From: Immersiella caudata
Lineage: Eukaryota; Ascomycota; Sordariomycetes; Sordariales; Lasiosphaeriaceae
DNA: 64,000 nt
Direction: 5' to 3'
Assembly: GCA_030512335.1 (NCBI GenBank)
Contig: JAULSU010000002.1
Location: 2,542,001-2,606,000 of the forward strand
The position numbers and the translations under genes were made by a program. The notes beneath the pieces are model-generated. The model did not search any database. It was given only the letters and a program-made list of their open reading frames with translations, and had not been told where the DNA came from. Shown here piece after piece: positions 34,001 to 43,648 of this stretch. Position 1 is the stretch's first letter, and each line of letters begins with the position of its first letter.

Positions 34001-35528
34001 GAAGACGTTGGATTCTCAGCTTCGGAACTCAAGACACCTGCAACTTTTGGCACCGATCCAGCCGAAAACACGGGAGCAGATGCTTCTTTCGGCCGCACGG
34101 ATGGCGGCCCAGCTGAAGTGGGCTCGGATGGAGATTTGGAAACTCAAATGCCACCGAGACATTTTGTTGTTTGATCTGGAGGAAGAGCGGCAGATGCTTG
34201 GTTTACCAGCTGACGACATGGCGGGTTCGCCGGTATCCGACAAGGGCACGGTTCTACGGGATGATATTCGAGGTGATGCTGCTTCTCAGAGGAGTCCACA
34301 GTCCCCGACTCAATACTCTGTCGCACGCACGTCGCTTACTGCCAGATCCGACGACGACTCTTCGCCTCAGACGGAAGTGTTCCAAACTCCACCCACAAGT
34401 GCTACCGGCTCCAGCTTCCACAGGCCGCAAAACTCGTGGGAGCTGCCTGGTCTGACATTTGACCATGTTGACTTGCGAAAGGCATCAGTGTCGAGTGCGA
34501 TCTCATCCAACCCCTCCGTCAACGCGTCGCCATCGCGCAATAAGGCCAATTCGGTCTCAGCACCGCCCGCACCGGAGAAGTCTAAATTTGACCAACCGGC
34601 TGATGTCGATGCCGATGAACATGACTTGCTGGAACAAACAGGGCTCATGACCACTGCTGCTGGAGACGTAGCGGAGAGCTCGGAGCGCCAAGATCCACGG
34701 CACTCTGCCAGCACGTCTGGAGACCGACATGACCGAAATAAGATTCGCCGCAGTCTTCAGCGCACACTTAGGGAGGGTGCAGGTCATATTTCTCACCACC
34801 GCGGCCGAAAAGGAAGGGACTCGGCATCAAGCGGTGGTATGTCTGATGATACCGCTCGTGAAGGCCCAGATGTTTTGTCCCGTGGCACGGGCTCGTTCGT
34901 CGTCCACGGAAAGAAAGCGTCCGTCATTACCTTCGGCAACGAGCTGCAGATGCAAAGCCTTTCGCCGGAAGAACGGATCAGACAGTGGAAGTCGCGAGAC
35001 GATTCTGCGGCGTCTCCAGCGGTCAACGGCGCTAACAGTCGAGGTATCGCTGCGGAAATTGCTGACTTCCGTTCCGTCCTCACCGCAAGGTCGACTTCTG
35101 AAGCCCGTGAGCACCGCGGATCTGCTGCGAGCGCAAGCACTGCTACTGCCAGGAGTTTCAGGGAGTTGCACAGGAAGTACTCCTCTGCGCAGGCCGCTAA
35201 GGGCTTGGTCCCGTCTGGCAGCTTAGCCCTGCCCTCGGACGAGGACAGCGATGCTGCCATCAGCTTCTCCGAGGGACGGCGCACTCCACTGCCCCCTATT
35301 GAGGGTGAACCTGAGCCAGGCGAGTATGACGACGAAGAGAGCAAGGAGCCCGAAGACAATGCCAGCCCTCCGCCCAGCCGAGACAACCGTCAAACAGTGT
35401 TCTTTACGCCGGAGCCGGCCTCTTCGCCCATCAGGGCACATTCGCCCGAAAACGATGGAGACAGAGGCTCCACTGCGGACCGCAATGAGCGACTTGGAGG
35501 TTCGCCACCGCAAGTTGTCAGCGCCTGA
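31080..35528 (+). CDS. Sec7-PH domain Arf guanine-nucleotide exchange factor (Yel1/EFA6-like)
   Basis: Single-exon, 1,482 residues. Activates Arf-family GTPases at membranes, in the Sec7-PH architecture of yeast Yel1 and animal EFA6. The first 480 residues are Ser/Pro-rich and probably disordered. The Sec7 domain is at about 485-645 (SVLRSYMRSFRFFEDPMDMA; exchange-finger Glu557 in LPKETQQIDR; FSLLILHTDVFNKNN). The PH domain is at about 757-895 (HPGIVDIKITKVGILWRK to DWLAKLNYAAAF). A coiled coil follows at about 960-1045 (NEKLEEAEKTLDSQL, EIWKLKCHRDILLFDLEEE). The remaining 440 residues are low complexity with many Ser-Pro sites. No plasma-membrane anchor; membrane contact should come from the PH domain. 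The start ATG at 31080 opens MPFLRRRGNLASETDIRRHT, typical of the fungal family. Confidence 0.9.
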   Translation: MPFLRRRGNLASETDIRRHTLLDGLAVPKLPPSRSESTTDLPAVTEDLPPPSAPTSPVEAPADRMSTSSSYLATPSIDGADRPPSPVQQETHKHRRFSMLRFRNASDSQLAAKAKLHAAAAQTAPPVPRRMFSSVGLRTRSARPSILQHPLTNATAAPEIITTAPTFNEQAPRRQPSRLNFAARIRKSGEIPRPGLVNEVDETVQGRGEQMERVPEEGTPGKQSVTFDEPRRPASSSHPPPAYGEDHSSTLALPVNRLSESSRSDASSGDRVYGSTTTTTHTVHTTTTFFKLPRRKRKQPEPLFPIAHLQSKGKSSSADVSNSSLYAPTPDPSGGSPSQSRSNSQLTPTPSRPSSRNGMSTPPTASLGLFSKSGASPASAFFRPSSRHSGHSSPTRAYRHKRGRSSTLSSLGRDSPRESVDEHLAPPTTRTSSSTGRKSFGDLLGLSRLRQNSEPNGRHGTLTPATPGSSASKNNSLQLPRDSIILPERRDDDTPSRYLERLLEVVSRSVIAAAVSKGTDTFSQSVLRSYMRSFRFFEDPMDMAIRKLLMEAELPKETQQIDRCLQAFANRYHECNPGIYANPDQAYFIAFSLLILHTDVFNKNNKHKMQKADYLKNTKGEGIFDEILEVFYDNITYTPFIHVEDDFDINGERIITHKAKKKSLFPNGAPDPAKRVAKEPIDPYTLIIDNRLDILRPNLKDVMHLDDPYGYLGTAKSLNLKELQKTFFKTGVLQIISARSRPDAFMTDMTAKNPEEAHPGIVDIKITKVGILWRKDAKKKKTRSPWQEWGAILTGAQLYFFRNVAWIKNLMSQYEEHVKKGHDGDPCIFKPPLDQFKPDALMSTDGAVALMDSTYKKHKHAFVYVRHGGFEEVLLAEDDDEMNDWLAKLNYAAAFRTSGVRMRGVVGGGYDGQGRRALRRLDTDQVQSIQTPTGEVTIARSRIDHKMAQDILAARRAIMLQKIADANEKLEEAEKTLDSQLRNSRHLQLLAPIQPKTREQMLLSAARMAAQLKWARMEIWKLKCHRDILLFDLEEERQMLGLPADDMAGSPVSDKGTVLRDDIRGDAASQRSPQSPTQYSVARTSLTARSDDDSSPQTEVFQTPPTSATGSSFHRPQNSWELPGLTFDHVDLRKASVSSAISSNPSVNASPSRNKANSVSAPPAPEKSKFDQPADVDADEHDLLEQTGLMTTAAGDVAESSERQDPRHSASTSGDRHDRNKIRRSLQRTLREGAGHISHHRGRKGRDSASSGGMSDDTAREGPDVLSRGTGSFVVHGKKASVITFGNELQMQSLSPEERIRQWKSRDDSAASPAVNGANSRGIAAEIADFRSVLTARSTSEAREHRGSAASASTATARSFRELHRKYSSAQAAKGLVPSGSLALPSDEDSDAAISFSEGRRTPLPPIEGEPEPGEYDDEESKEPEDNASPPPSRDNRQTVFFTPEPASSPIRAHSPENDGDRGSTADRNERLGGSPPQVVSA

Positions 35529-36735
35529 GGGGGGTTGAAAGGCGCTTGCTGGGTGGTGTTCCGGTGCCGGAGTCAAGTTGCCCCTGGAGCCTCCTAACAT
35601 GCATTGGGTTAGAACAAAACCCCATTCTAGCCACATAACCCTAGTGCCCCTGAGCACATCCGGTCCTTCCTCACTTCTGTTTCGTCGGTACCGCCTCGTA
35701 CCCCCGACCGTCTTCATCATCGCGATGAACTCTGTATACATATAATAGAATCAACTACCAAAAATCCTCAACATAGTGTTAGACTTCTGCCAGGCCAGAA
35801 GGATGATGACGGAATCATTTCTGGTTAGAGGGCCGGATCGGACGAATGGGCAGTACACACTCAAGCCCTACTTTCTTTTCTTCTTGTTCTTTTCTTTCGG
35901 TTCGGGAGGTCAAAGTCATGTCGTGGGCAGGTGAGGTGTGGTGGGTGCATCGCGTGAGTGGAACATCCAACGTCAACATCAACAATTACCTGGGGAGGTC
36001 TCTTTGTAACAAGTGCTTCAAACTGCAATGCGCGCGCCGCAGCCGCTAAAAACTTAATGGGATGGTAGGGCAGGCAGGACGGTGTTGGAGTTTGGGTTAT
36101 AGAGAACTGAGTTGATTGAACTGAACCGGGCCAAGCTGTGGTTTGGCTGTTTTTCTGCCTTTTCTGGCTTGGGGGGATGTCTGAATTTGGGGGTGAAAAA
36201 GAGAGAGGGGACGGCGCTTTGGCCTGACTGCGTGCCCACCCTATGTTATTTACCAAGCTGGGTACTTCTGAGCCTAGCTACGCACCTAGAATTATGTGAT
36301 GCCTGGGCAGAATCTATGGAGTTGAGTACTGGTTGTCGATGTGGATGTTTACCTGAAGCCTTCAATACTTGTTGATACCTGTGCTGAACGGGGTGCCAAT
36401 CGGGCCTGAACGGAGTTCATGTGCGTATTTCAACATGGCTGTGTCCATGCTGGGGCCACTTTTCATGAGGGTAGTTAGGAATGAGGGGTATTGGGCAACC
36501 TAGGAATGTCTTCATCAGTGGCCCGAAGACTCTGTTGGTACAACCAACTCGCACTTTCAGACCGGTCGCCAGGTTGTACTGCTCCTTAATTAGGGGTCAC
36601 TTTTTTTTATTAGCAACCTCTGCTTGGCTGGGGTCTTGGTACAAAGAGTTTGTGAAGGCCTTCACCGCGCGTTGGGTTGCGAACCAAAACTCCTCCTAAT
36701 CCCACGCATTTGCTCACCTGTCTATATTTAAGTAT
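35529..36735. other. Convergent intergenic region, Sec7-PH / SRP72
   Basis: 1.2 kb between 3' ends, somewhat lower in GC than the flanking genes. No gene recognised. Confidence 0.6.
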
Positions 36736-38794
36736 TCATTTCTTTCCCTTCTTCTTCTTCTTTCCTCCACCACCGCCGCCGCCTACAGGCGCCTTCTCCA
36801 CCTTGACGGATCCGGCGCCACCCGCCAGTTCGAGTATCTCCTCGTCGCGCACAACACCGCCTTGTGTGGCTTCGGCAGCACGTTTCTTCCCTTTCTTGCC
36901 CTTCGGTCTGTAGCTACTTCGATCCCGTAGAGGCAACCATCGTTCTGGGTCTGGTTTCTTGTTGGGGTCGTAGTCCTTGGGGAGCTTTCTTTTGCGAGGC
37001 TTCTTGGCGGGCTGCTGCCTGGCTGCTCCGGTGTCGTCGAGAGAGCGCTTCTTGTTGGAGGATGGAGCGGCAGTCTGGAGAACGGCGACGCCGGCGTCGA
37101 TGAGGGCGTCAACATCCACGCCGCCAATTGCCTTCTCGACTGCTGGAAGCGAGCTGATATGCGGTTGGACCTTGGCAAAGTCGCTTGTGGCAAAGCTAGC
37201 GACCAGTCCTGCGGTCGCTGTGCGGTCACCTTGCTGTGTGGAGACCAGGTGGGAGAAGGCCTCCCCAGCGGCTGCGAGGTCTGAGGGGTGGGCAGAGCGC
37301 AAAAGCTCGATGCCGGCCTCACGGATGAGACTGTTTCCTCCAGCGGCTGCCGAGTCGGAAGACCCTTTGCCTTGCCAATGGGCAGCCGCTTTAGCGAGTT
37401 CTCTTCGGATCGCTGCATACTGGCCTTGCTGACGGTAGAGAGCTACCGCGAGAGCGACAAGGCCGGGCGCAAATCGCACATCGGCATAGTCGGCCGTTGT
37501 AGCTGTTTCGAGCCTCTTGAAGAAGGTCTCGAGAAGGTTAAGTGCAGGCCCAGGGTTTTTGAGCTGGATGTACAGTTGTATGATTGTCAAAAGAATTCCC
37601 AAATCATTGGGTCGTCTTTCTAACAACGGAAGTATACGACGCAGGGCGTCTTTGCCGGTTTGTAACTGCGAAATTGCGGCAGCGTTAAGGACTCCGAGAT
37701 CTGTTTTAGCGGCAGTTACCGGAGAATCAGACTCCCCATCCATAATGTTGGTGGTCGTCTTGTGAACTCCAGTGAACTTCTGTGCCTTGAGGTCGATAGC
37801 AAATTTGTTGTGTCTCAGAGCGGATGCTTGGTACCCAAAAAGTCTGTCATTCCCTGATGCCACTGGCAAAGATTCGAAAGCACGATGTGTCAAAAACGGA
37901 TTCCCTCCAGCCTCTAGAATCAGAGTGTTGACTTTGGCGACGACCTTGGTCGACTCGTCCGAGACACTGGACGACATTAGCGATGGCACAAGCTTGGTGC
38001 ATAGTCCACCTGTGGGTTACTCACTCGGAGAGGTCCAGAGACTTATACAAGGCTGTTGCCTCATCCAATTTCCCCAACCTTGTGGAAACGTAAGCCTGTT
38101 GAACCAAAATCGGCACCAATTCAGCCTTCTTCTCCTCACCGTCAAGGTCCTCGCTCGCTTCGCAGAGATCCCTTGACCGCTTCAGCAGCATAGCAGCTTT
38201 GGCAAGATCTCCACGAGAAATGCAACCACAAGCAGCGTTATACGCCGTCTCGAACGCCTCCAGATCTTCCCTTCCAGGCTGCTTCTGCACCTCGGGCACC
38301 GCCCCACCCTTACCCTGCCACTCCAACTGTGCATATGTTGCGGCCAAGTTGATCCGCAGGTCATTCTCCTCGCCGTACTGTTCTCCGGCTTCCTCGCTTG
38401 CCAAATCCCGATATATTGCCGCCGCCTTCTCAAACTTCTCGCTGCGATACGCAACCTGAGCAGCCACGTGCTTCATACCCCGGCCTGCACCTGCGCTTTG
38501 CAAAAGCTCCTCCGCAGCGTCCAGCTCCCCATTTTTGTAGAGGGCGTACGATTTCTCTAGAACGCACAGCTTTTGGAGGGCATCCCCACCCTCGGAGACG
38601 GCGCGCAGCGCATCTTGGAAGCGGTCGAGCTTCAGGAGGGCGACGACTCGGGTGTGCTGGGCGGTGGCCAGGTCGTCGCTGTTGCCTTTGGCAGCTTTGA
38701 TGGCGGTATTAGCGAGCCTGAGGGCCTCGTTGTGATCCTCGACGGTTGTCCGGCGCAAGAGCGAGTTGAGGGCCGCGATGGCGGGGTCTGCCAT
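36736..38794 (-). CDS. SRP72: Signal recognition particle subunit SRP72
   Basis: SRP72 binds SRP68 and 7S RNA in the particle that targets nascent secretory proteins to the ER. Exons 38794-38025 and 37966-36736 encode 666 residues. A TPR-like helical solenoid fills most of the protein (AEELLQSAGAGRGMKHVAAQ, YNAACGCISRGDLAKAAMLL, LETFFKRLETATTADYADVR). The RNA-binding SRP72 motif is near the end: KRKLPKDYDPNKKPDPERWL, followed by PLRDRSSYRPKGKKGKK. The C-terminus is a Gly and Lys tract. The 58-nt intron (GTGAGT, branch GCTAAT, CAG) avoids an in-frame TGA and yields LDLSDVSDEST. An AG just 15 nt after the donor is too close to be the acceptor. Confidence 0.92.
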
Positions 38795-39634
38795 GGTCGA
38801 TGGCGGACGGGGGCTGTGATGGGAGTCGGGGACGTCTATTTTGCGGCGCTCATACTAGTCCTGGAAGATTTGATGCTCTATTATTGGGCGATATTTGGAA
38901 TATCACTTTGATCTGGTTGCTTCCAACTGGCGTTGAGACCGATGTCTCCCCAGTGTCGCTGAGCTGATTGTGTGGCTCCAAGCTTCGAGGTCGAGTTGCG
39001 GGGCAAGGACCCACGAAAAGTGCGTTGGGGTTCAGGCCCCACCCAAGCACTGCACTAAGATACGGGCTTCTATCTCACCAATCAGCTCTCCCCTAGCACG
39101 GTGAAGCCTCATCAGCATTCCTCCCATCTACATCCCATGAAGCCGCTGCCCGGTTCAGAGATCTCGAATACGTCGAGATAGACGATGGAAAATTACAACA
39201 CCATCAACAATCTCATCGCATTTTTTACACTTTGTACCGGAGATTTTTGTTGCACCGATACTCCCAGCTCAACACCACCGGTGCATCAACTAGTTTCCAA
39301 TGTGCTTCATACTCATTACCAGGAAACTAGGGACTATCCTCCATGGTTTGATGTCTCCTATTCGTGGAATATCTCCTATATGGCTTCTTAATTGATGCCA
39401 AGTGGCATGGATTATATACTTCTACTTATTCGCTTCTGCCCTGCCCTCGCATTACTTTAACCGCTCCGCCGGCTCCGACTATGAGCGAATACGGTATTCT
39501 TCCAGATGTCAGCGAGTCGGTATTGGCCCTTCAGGCTGGTCTATCGCGAATCCCTACCTACTTAAGATGGGCCCGCCGCCCGTCTACTCACGGTTGGCAT
39601 GGGAGGAATAGAGCGTCCCCTGAGTGTTGATAAC
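38795..39634. promoter_or_regulatory. Divergent intergenic region, SRP72 / GH115
   Basis: 840 bases with presumed promoters for both genes. No specific site recognised. An in-frame ATG at 39599 lies 36 bases before the GH115 start I chose. Confidence 0.5.
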
Positions 39635-42600
39635 ATGCCGTACCTGAACATCATCGGCCTCGCTGCCGCTGCCCTGTGTTTGTTTTCGTCTTTAGGGGCT
39701 GCCTACAAGGAGAAACCGTCGATATTCACCTTCACTCCTGACAGCGGTGGATTCCAGCTCGGAGGCCCGAGTCTTGCTCCGGAAATCAGGGTGTCGCAAA
39801 ATGACGCCCCAGGCGTCCTCCGAGCAGCCAGGGATCTAGCTGCAGATTTCGGCAAGGTCCTGGGAATTAACGGGACCGTAGTTGTAGCCGACTGGAGCAG
39901 CACCATCGCGCAGAAGACGACCTCCAAACCCATCATTCTTATTGGTACCATCGGTCAGTCAAGCCTTATCGACGGCTTGGTCTTCTCCAACAAGCTCGAC
40001 ACGTCCGCTGTTGCGAAAAAGTGGGAGACTTTCACCTACCAAGTCATCCCCAGCCCTTGGGAAGGCCTCCCAAACATCTTTGCTATCGCAGGGTCCGACT
40101 CCCGGGGTACAGTCTTCGGTATATATGACATTTCGGAGCGTATCGGTGTCTCGTGAGTGGAAATTGAAGCGATTTTCTTCCCCCTTTGTCTCTTTCTCAA
40201 CTGTCTCAAGAGCAAAGCTCTCTCGAGGTTCCCGAGACAACAGAGGATTTCCCAAACAATGAGATAATGAGCTGATACATGCCACAGCCCGCTTCACTTC
40301 TGGGCCGACGTCGCACCCATCAAGCGCACCTACATCGCTGCAACTTCCCAAATTCACAGCGAAGGCCCCCCGTCAGTCAAATACCGCGGTAGTATGTGCG
40401 ATTCCTGCTGTTTTTCGCCCCTTTATTCTTTTTGCCCTGATGTCTCGAGAGGAAGTGGAGGAGTTACCTCCTCAGAACTCCCGAGACAAGCAAGCATTTG
40501 TCCCAAAATGGAAGATCGTAGCTGACATCGACCACCAGTCTTCTTGAACGACGAAGCCCCGGCCCTGACTGGCTGGGGCGGAGCCAACTTCAAAAGATCC
40601 CAATACAACTCTCCCTTCGTCTCCGACTTCTACAAACTCATCTTCGACCTTGTCCTCCGCCTCAAGGGCAACTACGTTTGGCCCGCCATGTGGTCTAGCA
40701 TGTTTTACCTAGACGATCCCAAAAACGGACCCATGGCTACGGAGTACGGGATTTTCATGGGGACATCGCACCATGAACCCATGGCCAGAGCCGACAAGGA
40801 GCAGGGGCGTTTTCTCCGCGGGTCCTGGGACGTGAGTCTTCCCTTTCTAACACATGGCTCCTATTGTGGTTATTCATGGCTTTGTTGGGCGTCTTGGGCG
40901 TGACATGAGCGGGCCTTTGAACTTGCGTTGCCTACGAATCTCCTTTAAGAGAAATTGCTAACGGATATTTACCACAGTGGAGAAGCAACAAGGCGGGCGT
41001 GCAATCGTTTATGCAGGAGGGAGCAACGCGGTCCAAAAATTGGACCACTATTTACACGCTCGGCATGCGAGGGTCGGGAGACGCAGCATCCGCGACGTTG
41101 AGCTCCAGTGCGCTCGAAGAGATCATCGCTTGGCAGCAGACGACATTAAGAAATGCTCTGGGGAAGCCCCTTTCGGAAATCCCGCAAGCGTGGGTCATGT
41201 ACAAAGAGGTTCCTGGGTATTGGCAAGCCGGAATGAAGGTCTCTGATGATGTAACCCTTCTCTGGAGCGATGACAACCGCGGCAACATTCGAAGGGTTCC
41301 AATAGGCAACGAAGAGAAGCGGAGTGGTGGCTCGGGAATGTACTACCATTTCGACTACGTTGGGGATCCAAGAAATTACAAGTGGATCAACACTATCCAG
41401 CTAACCAAAACGTGGGAGCAGATGACGCTGACGTACGACAGCGGGATCAGAAATATCTGGATTGTGAACGTGGGGGATCTGAAAGCATTGGAACTGCCGA
41501 CGGTGCATTTTATGGCGATGGCTTGGGACAGGGGTTCATTCGGTGGGATGGATAGCACGACGGAATGGCTCAAGGTTTGGAGCGGGCGGCAGTTTGGGGA
41601 GAGTGTGGGACAGGCAGCAGCGGAGATTATGACGACGTACGGCAAGCTGGTTGCAAGACACAAGTACGAGGATTTGAGCAGGACACCGTTTGCCTTTCAT
41701 GCGACCAACTACGATGAGGCCGAGCTCAACTATCAGGAGTGGGCGGATTTGGTTGAGAAGGCGCAGAAAGTGTACGACGGGCTGCCTGCGGCGGTGCAAG
41801 ATAGTTTCTTCGAGATCGTGTTGCACCCTGTGCTGGCCGGGAAGACGGTTTTTGAGATTTACACCAAGGTCGCCCTTGCCTCACGGTATAACACGGAGAA
41901 ACGGATTAGCACGAATCAGCTGGCGAAGGATGTGCAGGCAGCTTTCCAGGCGGACCAGACTATCACCAAGCGGTTCCATAGCCTTCGGAGCGGGAAATGG
42001 AATCACTTCATGGATCAGACTCATGTAAGTGGGATTTCCTGCACTGGAAGCGGTTTACGAAATACTGACTGTAGAAAGCTCGGGTATAACAACTGGCAAG
42101 AGCCAGCTTCCAACACGATCCCTCGGCCGTCGACCCTCACCGCTGCCTCGAGCAACGCGCTCCTCGGCGTCTCGGCCCAGGGCAACACGGCGGCATATCC
42201 TGGATCTGCTAGACTTGCCCTGCTTCCCGTGAGCAAGTTCGACAGCGTAAACCGCTACATCGACATCTTCGCGCGTGGCGACGGCAGATTCTCTTACGAT
42301 ATCACGGCCAATGTCTCGTATGTGAACGTGACCAACCGCCGCGGATCGCTTTCCTCCCCGTCCGGGCCTACCGACATCCGGTCCGTTCTAGGAGTAGACT
42401 GGGCATCTGCTCCTGCCGGCTCTTCCACTGCCCTTCTCACGGTCACCAACACAAACTCCACCTCTCAATCCGCCACCGTCGTTGTCCCCCTCGAAAATCC
42501 ATTCGTCCCCGCCGATTTCAAAGGCCATGTTGAGTCTGACCGCACCCTTTCCATCGAAGCAGAGCACTTCAACCCTGCCGCCTCCTCCAAGGACTACACC

Positions 42601-43047
42601 ATCATCCCCCACTACGGCCGTACGCTCTCAGGAGTCCGCCTCCCGCCGAGAACGCCCTCCCAGCAACCTGGCAAGGGCCCCGTGTTGGTCTACCCCTTTT
42701 ATTCGTTCACTAACATCGCTGATGCTACGGTAACGGTGTACCTCGCCCCGTCAGAAAACGCGAATCCACAATCGCCCAATCGATATAGCGTTGCTGTCGA
42801 CGGGGGGTCTCTGTCGACGGTGCAGGTGGTGGCGTTGACAAACGGAAGTAACCAGCCCCAGGGTTGGTCGGATGCAGTAATTAGGGGGGCGTATGTGAAA
42901 AGCAGCAAGGTTGGGAGAATTGCCCCTGGGAAACATGAGCTTAAGGTGTATTTGCTTGAGCCGACCATGGTTGTTACTAAGATTGTTATCGATCTGGGTG
43001 GAGTGAAGAGCAGTTTGCTGGGGCCGCCAGAGAGTCTCATCGTTTAG
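39635..43047 (+). CDS. Secreted GH115 xylan alpha-glucuronidase
   Basis: Glycoside hydrolase family 115 enzymes remove (4-O-methyl)-glucuronic acid from xylan. Exons 39635-40152, 40288-40391, 40539-40831, 40978-42024, 42079-43047 give 976 residues, the normal length. I prefer the ATG at 39635 because MPYLNIIGLAAAALCLFSSL then starts a clean signal peptide; an ATG 12 codons upstream is in frame. Family motifs: DSRGTVFGIYDISERIGVSP, YRGIFLNDEAPALTGWGG, LRLKGNYVWPAMWSSMF, GTSHHEPMARA, and the C-terminal carbohydrate-binding-like domain (TLSIEAEHFNPA). Catalytic residues were not assigned. Introns 1-3 (135, 147, 146 nt) are introner-like, while intron 4 (54 nt) is ordinary. Its acceptor must be the AAAG at 42075-42078 to give DQTHLGYNNWQEP. 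Confidence 0.93.
40153..40287 (+). mobile_element. Introner-like element, family B, diverged copy (GH115 intron 1)
   Basis: 135-nt intron sharing with GH115 intron 2 the TGTCTC...GAGACAA hairpin arms (40202-40207 / 40234-40239), followed by ATTT.CCCAAA.AATG and AGCTGA.A near the branch point. Similarity is weaker at the 5' end than between the other family B copies. Confidence 0.6.
40392..40538 (+). mobile_element. Introner-like element, family B copy 2 (GH115 intron 2)
   Basis: 147-nt intron matching the AIF-like intron 1 over its full length, differing mainly by about 13 extra bases in the hairpin. Outer arms TGTCTCG (40441-40447) and CGAGACA (40482-40488) enclose a second GAGGAG/CTCCTC stem. 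Confidence 0.8.
40832..40977 (+). mobile_element. Introner-like element, family A copy 2 (GH115 intron 3)
   Basis: 146-nt intron, the partner of the PEBP-like intron 2 on the other strand 16 kb away. It shares the same ordered blocks to the end, including the 3' ATTTACCACAG. Confidence 0.8.
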
Positions 43048-43648
43048 GTCCCGGTTTCCAAAGACTACCTACCTAGGTAGGTGGCACGGTGGTTGCAGGG
43101 TACGAAGGCTTTGGCCAAAAGAAAGGGACCTTTGGTCAGTGCGCCTGGTGGTATTACCATATCGCCTTATGGTCTCTTACAATGTTGATAAAGCCTTTGA
43201 TAATGCATATAACACCTTAAGTGATATACTTTACGTATTTTATAATGTACATATAGCTATTTAAAACGCATTTTCCGCCGTTTTGTCGTTATTAAAGGCC
43301 TGTGTTAACCTCAGAAACGTGTATTTCGCACGGTGCAGATGGCCTCTTTGTTATGGCTGGAGCCTTCATACGCGAAGAACGGTGCCTGTACATACCGCGA
43401 TCGGTACTTAATTACAGGGGTAGCGGTCCCCTGAAATCTGAAATGACGTATTCTGGGTCCGTGCGCTCGCGCCCTTCCGAAAACTTTCAACGTCCCAACT
43501 TAATTGCAAGGCACTTCGGTTGGCTTCCTGAATTCCACATTGTAGTCGGCACGGCTGAACCAATTGGCAGCAACCGGCGCTGGGGGGGCTCACAGTCAGT
43601 GAGAGGAGTTCTGCAAAGAAGCGAGCAGAAATCCAGACGAGCGTCAAA
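43048..43648. other. Intergenic with AT-rich patch
   Basis: 600 bases between GH115 and the ABHD11-like gene. 43130-43310 is strikingly AT- and TpA-rich against a GC-rich background, as in repeat remnants degraded by RIP. No open frame or terminal repeat identified. Confidence 0.5.

Noticed and set aside
38010..38024. 15-nt intron in SRP72 (GTGAGT to the first CAG)
   Set aside because: Too short to splice; the 58-nt alternative with a branch point keeps the conserved frame.
39599..39634. Upstream ATG for GH115
   Set aside because: It would place 12 hydrophilic residues before the signal peptide; the second ATG gives a normal secretion signal.
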